Of a stretch of 64,000 nt of DNA, positions 59,801 to 64,000 are shown one piece after another. How positions within the stretch are numbered: the stretch's first letter is position 1; the number at the start of each line of letters is the position of its first letter. The position numbers and the translations under genes were made by a program. The stretch spans positions 682,001 to 746,000 of the forward strand of contig NZ_AQGV01000012.1 of the NCBI RefSeq assembly GCF_014858725.1, given 5' to 3'. Source of the DNA: Pseudoalteromonas aurantia 208 (GTDB lineage: Bacteria; Pseudomonadota; Gammaproteobacteria; Enterobacterales; Alteromonadaceae). The notes below the pieces were generated by a model. That model was not told the origin of the DNA. It made no database searches and saw nothing but the letters and a program-made list of their open reading frames with translations.

Positions 59801-60898
59801 GGTGGTGAAAAATTACCATTACCTTTACTGCAATCACTCAGTGAGTATTTCCCTAACATTCAATGGGTGAACGAGTATGGGCCAACAGAAGCAACCGTCG
59901 GAACCAGTGTTTATCGTTGTAATGCGGCAAGTATAGCCGAGCTTGATCAACAGCAGTTGACGCAAGTGCCCATTGGAAACGCCATTGCAAACAGTCGACT
60001 CGTGGTGCTCGATACAGAGCAACAGTTGGCCCCAGTGGGCGCAATTGGTGAACTATACATTGCAGGAGACAATCTTGCTTTAGGCTATTTAAACCAACCA
60101 AGCCTAACAAATCAGTGCTTTAACATGTTGCCATTGGGGCCTGAGGGTACCGAACGGCGCTTTTACCGCACTGGGGATAAGGTTCGTTGGCATATAAATG
60201 AACAAATGCACCCTGAATACTTATTATTTTACGGCAGAGTAGATGAGCAAGTTAAACTGCGAGGCTATCGTATTGAATTAAACGAAATAGCTCACCAATT
60301 AAGACGTCATGGTGATATCGATGAGGCGCAGGTACTGCTAAACCCTGAGACAGAACAACTTGAAGCCTTCATTATTTCACAGCAGTATGGGTTGCAATAT
60401 CAATTTTCAGAGCAGCAACGCATTCAGCCCGTATCCAACAATGTCATAGGGGCTTTAAAAGAGCATTTAGCTGCGCTTTTACCTACCTATATGATCCCCC
60501 ATAAATGGATGGTCGTAGAGCACATACCGTTAACCCACAATGGTAAAGTTGATTCTAAGCAGCTGTTGAATCTAAGTGCTTCAATTACTGTAGAAAGTAA
60601 GAATATTGCCGCAAATAATGATTTTGAGCGCGCGCTAATTGATATTTTTTCCAAGATATTAGGTGCTGATTCTATGGGAATAACAGATAACTTTTTTGCA
60701 TTGGGAGGGCATTCATTATTAGCCACCCAGTGTATGGCAATGGTGAAAGAGACCTTAGATGTAGACATTCCCGTACGCGTTTTGTTTGAACGGCCAACCA
60801 TAGAAGCACTTTCTAAGTGGTACAGCATTCAGAAAATGATGACTAACACAGCGCCAAATGATAATGAAAGCGACACTTCAGAAGAGATGTTTTTGTAA
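50831..60898 (+). CDS. Trimodular NRPS: TubC-C-A(Asp)-PCP-C-A(Asx)-PCP-C-A(Asx)-PCP
   Basis: The 3355-residue protein begins 2 bases after the first protein's stop, so it is co-translated. Residues 1-50 resemble a TubC N-terminal docking domain. Module 1: C (HHVVADG near 192), A (about 515-1020), PCP (GGHS near 1076). Module 2: C (HHIVSDG near 1272), A (1600-2120), PCP (GGHS near 2182). Module 3: C (HHIASDG near 2376), A (2725-3245), PCP (GGHS near 3292). Specificity residues read by eye are D-L-T-K-V-G-H-I-G-K, identical to the known Asp code; D-A-T-K-V-G-E-V-G-K; and D-A-T-K-I-G-E-V-G-K. The last two share eight of ten positions with the Asn code. No epimerization, methylation or thioesterase domain is seen. 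The C-terminus ends in an acidic tail (NESDTSEEMFL) suited to docking with the next protein. Confidence 0.92.
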   Translation: MENSEIAAFLAELDEQGIFVYLQEDRLKLRTQLTTVPAEQLARIKACKQALIAYMQQHHQKQGPLSSAQYRIWFIDQYEPLSATYNMCGLLHFSTSVLTADVEQALNTLLTRHQVLKSNFVTVDGNAVQRINEKALLHLDTIEVGVNENKADIIALLDDELQHCFDLENELLFRATLITQQNRGQWLYIAMHHVVADGWSVQILVQQLVDILAECPGDLGSLQQPQLQYLDYVHWEKQFKQTPVYLNQLEYWQTSLKDIELFELPTSYPRKSQKTYHGATHHFDISKATIAPFTHYCQQHSVTQFVGLLSVFYVLLHRYSQKNDVTVGVPVLNRDQPEFEAMVGCFVNTLALRQKLSAEQSFHTLISTTKATVAQGLENQNVALESIIEALGLAKSSAHSALFQILFNYNGITIESHQTSELSADLTPLDNNTAKFDFTLNITESDTGLVGSIDYCTALFDAQLIARMSDDFIALTTALSSAPEQAIGKVALPSILRSENTFTTSNSVVQDDVDLLLHKVMAHSDRNPNKTALVESSVHTEELSRISYAQLNSLSFNFAQHMTALLEQHSTSQLAPIGLLVSRSAYSVLAMFGIMRAGRAYLPIERGTPVRRIMEMLSQAKSQYLITVDKQSLVEADMQLLNEHEISIHPFEGLISPYIEKEFALPKVQHCDSAYVVFTSGTTGKPKGVEISHGALSHYVNGVSERIQFDENIRAGVITGLATDLCLTGIYPVLAGMGTVALACHDIGADPSLIVDALYQLDVNLLKITPSIASELLPVMSQNIKHIPAISYWVLGGEPLTPQLVNTLQSVYPTSSIINHYGPSETCIGVTTYQITSNEQCTSTLYPIGQPLSHATALILDELKQPTPPGMPGELYIGGRSLSTGYINAPEQTADNFVEHESNGVAQLFYRSGDKVKLTPQGDIEYLGRIDNQPKISGYRVDLLDIEAKATALPIISSAVVVCRKLGKLDTLVGYCTLSNESVDLDIAKMKQDIVNALKLLLPEPMVPRIWEIETQLPYLANGKIDRKQLQNKPIQASKRAFVAAQTDIEHTLVALFSQLTGHEKVSVTDDFFAIGGHSLLAMRLLNLIRQQLDVNISLKALFAYSSVAELAAYLCQTSEKSGLQGIVALEHHDLIGVHPLSFSQQRLWFVDQMQGHSEQYNLQGVYTLKGNVNIVALQQAFQRVIARHKILHFNYQSSATAEATQSLNSQLAFTLAEIDLCDSDNPSQQQVAQTFIADDYSTSFDLTDDLLLRATLLKFDTQCYQLIVTMHHIVSDGWSISILCKELSESYNNLVVGNEHCAQTALPYHYIDYVYWQRTQKASQQWQDSCEYWRSQLDGLPTVHTLPTDRARSNNVISGGGLFKGAIPKGLTKQLRRFNKASSQTLFLTLKSVFTLWFSRISEQYDIAIGTPVAGRELAEFEPIIGNFINTLVLRSQMSSDTDLAHMLRMTKVTLSDALVHQQLPFEALVDALNIERSLSIHPLMQVVFRANNDVNETLQLDGLIIEQVESGVRSAKLDLEVSVIDSGDAIDIEWLYDTALWNECSIKAFFEQYCYVLQQCLDDIHTPLSKLQLWTDQAQSQFIYDTESLDLTVAQQPTFSAHFSSMARQYPHYDALLYDGRAYSYEKIEQCANQLAHCLLEMTFEPQSRIAILLPSGPAMVVAILAILRAGHTYVPLHSNTPSQTLNYIVDDAELMMILAYSDDTDTLVDSGSDFLLLDDIFDLDSNFCGYDTAAPKGDERAGEPCHKGEDICYIIYTSGSTGKPKGVMISHDNLSAYLQHAVTCYKPKDGVIWSSVVSTPLAFDATVTALFPPLMHGGTVEIIPEGGEQLVKLTDVIFSSMNAKLFKLTPAHLRAIVGLSKDKSNTLMNHTLVVGGEALEVDLLAALRKKLPYCRWVNEYGPTETTVGSTTYTIDDTQTTLSNGIQVPPYTQYVNEGHKDVPIGIPNSNVIVRVVDRFNQLTPLNMPGELLIGGPVVSQGYVNLAGLNDERFVTLTFMQSNGKKRTQRFYRTGDIAFWQSDKKTETSYLRYSGRIDEQVKLRGFRIDVCAIEHTLRELNEVSDCAVTVDVEQAVLHAHIVMCQGHTMVSRLLKSQLANTLPHYMVPSLFFEHDGIPVTKNGKVDKTALTVGIEQRDLEPKAVVNDKDLTPLQSYLLNLFRETLLLEHIGIEDSFFDIGGHSLLAIRLIGQIREQKHFDITLPQLFKTPSVAALTDALQSCQKITHAQEIVKVSRQQALPLSYAQQRLWLIDQVQQSSTQYHMPASFIFNGKLNLKAVSSALHDLITRHEVLRTIIVNQNGSDAPEQKINSTFSVPLKCLDLTELSQQEQDEQWAHIAFEASTAPFDLAHDVMLRVVVAKMTEQTSLVHFNMHHIASDGWSMAILIREFVAYYRTHTAEQEYQLPQTLAEPLSVQYADYAYWQRLVCSENALNTSLDYWRSQLQGAPHVHELPLDFTRPQEQQLVGASVIHHLNAATTKAIHQQCADHGVTLYMWLHTVFSVLVMKYSQSQDVLIGSPVAGRDQAQVSDLIGFFVNTLVIRSQTQSKQCFTELLAQQKQVIVDAFKHQHVPFEQLVEVLQPERNLAHQPLFQILFALQNNEVTDFTLPHLHIEQHSTHAVRMKFDLEVNAIEQGDGIHIQWNYNTSLFKKQRIEQLTLSFEVMIAALLTAPSQQIGSLSVMSADTRQRLLAEELSGQEAVENNLRLSPEPHTRHVMSRLNKHWHSKTGSNEGHLNQSRALIDIDGRVMSYADLVKKTDQLAGYLQSKGIGKASKIAICLPASSMMIIAILAVAKIGGAYVPIDPKQPISRRQYILDDSGSELLITTSQLDIDFNTLTQSSASCRLLLNEYNWQQEMSELAPVAYDIDDLAYIIYTSGTTGMPKGVQITHRNLSMYLDHVLDTYLDGDQSISVVSTPLAFDATVTSIWGPLLTGMCLDILVDDTQMLTQLSQRLQSEHSGFFKVTPAHLQGILALLPQKIIPTAHQVIIGGEKLPLPLLQSLSEYFPNIQWVNEYGPTEATVGTSVYRCNAASIAELDQQQLTQVPIGNAIANSRLVVLDTEQQLAPVGAIGELYIAGDNLALGYLNQPSLTNQCFNMLPLGPEGTERRFYRTGDKVRWHINEQMHPEYLLFYGRVDEQVKLRGYRIELNEIAHQLRRHGDIDEAQVLLNPETEQLEAFIISQQYGLQYQFSEQQRIQPVSNNVIGALKEHLAALLPTYMIPHKWMVVEHIPLTHNGKVDSKQLLNLSASITVESKNIAANNDFERALIDIFSKILGADSMGITDNFFALGGHSLLATQCMAMVKETLDVDIPVRVLFERPTIEALSKWYSIQKMMTNTAPNDNESDTSEEMFL

Positions 60899-63800
60899 TG
60901 AATGGACAGTTATTAGTAATTGAAGACCTTATTGCTGAAGCTTTAAGCGTGGGGGTTACTCTGTACGAAAAGCAAGGGAGCTTGGCATTTAAGCAAACGA
61001 ATGGTTTTCCAGAAGCATTGAAGTTACGGGTGATAGCCAATAAAGCGCAGATCATTGCGTATTTTCAGCAACGAAAATCGTTAGAAGCCTCGTCAGATAA
61101 TGCGCTGATCCCTGTCGTATCACGTTCGCAGCGATTACCTCTTACTTTTGCACAACAAGGGTTATGGTTTATTGAACAGCTACAAGGTAGTCGTCAATAT
61201 TATATGCCCGCCGAGTTTGAATTGCAGGGAAAAATAGAGGTGCCATTACTACGTGAGTCTATCAAGCAGATAGTAGAGCGGCACGAAATATTACGGACCC
61301 GCTTCAGCTCAAAAGTAGAGCACAATGGCCAGCCGCACCATCTGGTTTCTACGTCATTTGATACGCCGTTTGAATGGATAAATGCGGCGGAGTTTCCTGT
61401 TGCACAGCGCCATCAAAAAATCATTGACTCTATTACTGATCATCAATCACAGAAATTTGATTTAGAGAAGGATATATTACTGCGTGTCCTTTTAATCTCA
61501 GATGGTTCTCAGCATTATTTAGCCTTTAATATGCACCATATTGTGTCAGATGGTGCATCATTACAAATACTCGTTCAAGACTTGCAACGTACATATTGTA
61601 ATTTACTATATCCCTCATCTAGTTCTGCGCTATCAACGCTTCCCATTCAGTATGTTGATTATGCTCATTGGCAAAAATCTATGCTATCTGAGCAGCGACT
61701 AGCTACGCATTTAACGTATTGGCAAACAACTTTAGCGGGGCTAGACCCCATTCAATCTTTACCGACAGATAAGCCTAGACCGGCAATACAGCAGCAGCAA
61801 GGTTTAGTGTATCGGCAACAGCTAACCATGCCGTTGTTATCTAAGATTCAGGCACATGCAGCGCAGCAATCGGTGACCCCTTTTATGTGGCTGTTAAGCA
61901 GTTTCATGTTGTTTATTGGACGCATTAATCAGAGTGAACAAGTTGTCGTGGGCACCCCGGTTAGAGGGCGGGAACACCCACAGTTACAAAACTTAATTGG
62001 CTTATTTGTAAACACCTTAGTTATTCGAGCTGATTTATCCAAAGAACAGTCATTTAACGATTGGCTGCAACAACAAAAAGACCATATATTGCAAGCTTTT
62101 GAGTATCGTGATACGCCATTTGATAAGGTCGTTGAAGGGCTTAACTGTCCACGAGATTTAAGTCACCATCCATTGGTTCAGATTTTGTTTACTTTGGAGA
62201 TGGATAACAGAGCCGATTTTCAATTACCAGAGCTTGATATTCAGGAATATCGCAGTGCTGAGCGCGCACACCAGGTAGCAGTTAAATGTGATATCGAACT
62301 CAATGCAACGGTTAATACACAAGGCTTGTTACTCACCTGGAAGTTTGATAAAGCACTGTATGAAATAGACACAATAATGCATTGGGCAACGTGCTTTGAA
62401 GTATTATTAGAGCACATTGTTGAGGGTCCACAGCGCAATTTTAAATGTTTGGAACTACTTAACCAGCAACAGCAAATTGACTTAGCCGTGCAGCAAAGTG
62501 GTGTACTGGCGCAGTGGGATAAAGCAGCAAGCTTAGTGCATATTTTTGAACAAAAAGCGGCGCAATTTTCCCACAAAATAGCAATCAAGCATGGTGAAAA
62601 TGAACTGACATATCAGCAACTAAATGACCAAGCGAATCAACTCGCGTGGGTATTACGTGCAAAAGGGGTGCGTGCGCAAGACATGTTACCCGTGAGTATT
62701 ACTCGACGTGCTGAGTTGGTGGTGACTCTGCTGGCAGTGCTTAAAGTTGGTGCTGCCTATGTGCCGATTGACCCCGACTATCCGGTGCAAAGGATCAATT
62801 ACATTCTTGATGATGTTGGCAGCAAATGGGTACTCTGTGATGCGGCAAGTTTAGAGCTGTTTAATCAGGATGAACGCAATTTAGTCGCTATTAATATTGA
62901 CGATGCAGCACTGTACGCTGATATTGACCAACGTCATAATCTTGAATTAGCGATTGAATCCAGTGATTTGGCTTACATGATTTATACATCTGGCACGACA
63001 GGGAGACCCAAAGGTGTACAGATAGAGCACCGCCACGTTGTACGCTTATTATGTGTTGAACCGAATCAGTTTGATTTTAATGAGCATGACGTATGGACAC
63101 TCTTTCACTCATTCTGCTTTGATTTTTCAGTATGGGAAATGTATGGCGCACTCTTGTTTGGTGGCCAATTGGTTGTTGTCGAATCGCAGACAAGCAAAAA
63201 TAGCCCTGCATTTGCACAATTACTGTTTGATGAAAAAGTCACGGTACTAAACCAAACCCCCAGCGCGTTTTATGCTTTGCAAACCCCCTTCATAGACGAG
63301 GCAAATAGTCGCCGTGAAGGTAGTCACTTACGATATGTTATTTTTGGTGGTGAAGCGTTACAACCGGTGAAATTGGTCCCATGGGCTACGCGTTTTACTG
63401 ACTGTCAATTGATTAATATGTATGGCATCACCGAGACAACGGTGCACGTAACATTTAAGCGTTTGACGCAAGATGATGTAACAAATGGGGTGAGTAACAT
63501 CGGTAGACCGATTGCAACAACCTCATGTTATGTGCTCGATAAACAGCAACAGTTATTACCCATGGGCGCGGTCGGTGAGTTATATGTGGGAGGCGCAGGT
63601 GTTTGTCGTGGCTATTGGCAAAGACCGGAGCTAAATGACTCGCGCTTCATTGCTGATCCATTTTCATCACAGGCCAGTCAAAGGTTATATAGAACTGGTG
63701 ATTTAGTACGATATTTACCAACGGGTGAATTGACATACATTGATAGAGCGGATGACCAAGTTAAAGTGCGAGGCTACCGCATTGAGTTGGGCGAAATAGA

Positions 63801-64000
63801 AAACCAACTTCGAATGCACCCATGGCTTGCAAGTGTCGTGGTGCTACTGAACAAAGAGCAGGTAGATAACCCAAGGATCTCTGCATTTGTCGTGTTGAAT
63901 GATGATGCTGAGTTTAATGCGCTTACCGAGCAAGTGCAGCAGTTTCTGCGGGCAACACTTCCTGATTTTATGCTGCCAAGTAATGTCATTGCGATGGCGA
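60898..64000 (+). CDS. NRPS, partial at window edge: TubC-C-A(Thr)...
   Basis: The start ATG at 60898 overlaps the preceding stop (TAATG), so this third protein is translationally coupled. The reading frame stays open for 1034 residues to the window end. Residues 1-55 resemble a second TubC-type docking domain. A condensation domain follows (LPLTFAQQGLWFIEQL near 80, HHIVSDG near 213), then an adenylation domain (about 545 onward; YTSGTTGRPKGV near 695, YRTGDLVRYLP near 930). The specificity residues D-F-W-N-I-G-M-V-H-K (Lys517 beyond the visible part) are identical to the known Thr code, including the YGITETTVH signature. Further modules and any thioesterase lie outside the window. Incorporation of Thr at position 5 is the prediction. 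Confidence 0.9.
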   Translation, partial: MNGQLLVIEDLIAEALSVGVTLYEKQGSLAFKQTNGFPEALKLRVIANKAQIIAYFQQRKSLEASSDNALIPVVSRSQRLPLTFAQQGLWFIEQLQGSRQYYMPAEFELQGKIEVPLLRESIKQIVERHEILRTRFSSKVEHNGQPHHLVSTSFDTPFEWINAAEFPVAQRHQKIIDSITDHQSQKFDLEKDILLRVLLISDGSQHYLAFNMHHIVSDGASLQILVQDLQRTYCNLLYPSSSSALSTLPIQYVDYAHWQKSMLSEQRLATHLTYWQTTLAGLDPIQSLPTDKPRPAIQQQQGLVYRQQLTMPLLSKIQAHAAQQSVTPFMWLLSSFMLFIGRINQSEQVVVGTPVRGREHPQLQNLIGLFVNTLVIRADLSKEQSFNDWLQQQKDHILQAFEYRDTPFDKVVEGLNCPRDLSHHPLVQILFTLEMDNRADFQLPELDIQEYRSAERAHQVAVKCDIELNATVNTQGLLLTWKFDKALYEIDTIMHWATCFEVLLEHIVEGPQRNFKCLELLNQQQQIDLAVQQSGVLAQWDKAASLVHIFEQKAAQFSHKIAIKHGENELTYQQLNDQANQLAWVLRAKGVRAQDMLPVSITRRAELVVTLLAVLKVGAAYVPIDPDYPVQRINYILDDVGSKWVLCDAASLELFNQDERNLVAINIDDAALYADIDQRHNLELAIESSDLAYMIYTSGTTGRPKGVQIEHRHVVRLLCVEPNQFDFNEHDVWTLFHSFCFDFSVWEMYGALLFGGQLVVVESQTSKNSPAFAQLLFDEKVTVLNQTPSAFYALQTPFIDEANSRREGSHLRYVIFGGEALQPVKLVPWATRFTDCQLINMYGITETTVHVTFKRLTQDDVTNGVSNIGRPIATTSCYVLDKQQQLLPMGAVGELYVGGAGVCRGYWQRPELNDSRFIADPFSSQASQRLYRTGDLVRYLPTGELTYIDRADDQVKVRGYRIELGEIENQLRMHPWLASVVVLLNKEQVDNPRISAFVVLNDDAEFNALTEQVQQFLRATLPDFMLPSNVIAMA

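Noticed and set aside
40557..64000. Assignment of the cluster to the Pseudoalteromonas alterochromides
   Set aside because: From memory, those peptides have a different residue order and an aryl-polyene acyl chain. The FAAL-KS-aminotransferase start and Gly-Asp order here do not fit.

Overview
The window looks like a chromosomal segment of a marine gammaproteobacterium of the order Alteromonadales, most probably Pseudoalteromonas. This is inferred from the roughly 40% GC content, the protein sequences and the gene order (rpmF-plsX-fab, pabC-mltG-tmk-holB-pilZ-tatD, ackA-pta-yfbV). No rRNA, tRNA, CRISPR array, integrase or transposase was recognised.

Positions 1-9130 hold lipid, cell-wall and replication housekeeping genes on the + strand: the end of rpmF, then plsX, fabD, fabG, acpP and fabF (fabH is missing from its usual place between plsX and fabD), a strong terminator, and pabC, mltG, tmk, holB, pilZ and a tatD-type hydrolase packed with very short spacings. 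A PhoD-like phosphatase and a 1215-residue membrane sensor kinase (two-component beta-propeller, Y_Y_Y, PAS, HisKA, HATPase) follow. From 14723 to 39272 the genes are mixed core and signalling functions: metG, apbC, dcd, a 7TMR-DISM/degenerate GGDEF/EAL protein, a CLCA_X-like metallopeptidase with a DTW tRNA-modification protein, a lone Hpt protein, alaA, a DMT exporter, a minus-strand operon (ACT protein, EIIA-like protein, ArsC-family reductase, dapE, M15 peptidase), ackA-pta, yfbV, an xthA/CbiM-like/rlmA operon, a DUF3718 protein, a dGTPase, a Bax-like glucosaminidase and two secreted proteins of unknown function.

After about 1.28 kb of AT-rich non-coding DNA (39273-40556), the rest of the window (40557 to the right edge) is one co-directional lipopeptide assembly line of at least three giant proteins. 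The first is a PKS-NRPS hybrid, FAAL-ACP-KS-AT-ACP-aminotransferase-C-A-PCP. This is the architecture used for beta-amino fatty acid starters of iturin-type lipopeptides, here with the acyltransferase built into the same protein. The second is TubC-C-A-PCP-C-A-PCP-C-A-PCP. The third, cut by the window edge, begins TubC-C-A. Reading the adenylation specificity residues by eye gives Gly, Asp, Asx (Asn-like), Asx (Asn-like), Thr. The predicted product therefore begins beta-aminoacyl-Gly-Asp-Asx-Asx-Thr and continues beyond the window. This is the most notable system here; I do not recognise a characterised product with this start.

Decisive searches could not be run. Family assignments come from motifs read in the translations, and start sites were moved from the longest possible ORF where a ribosome-binding site or family length favoured another start.
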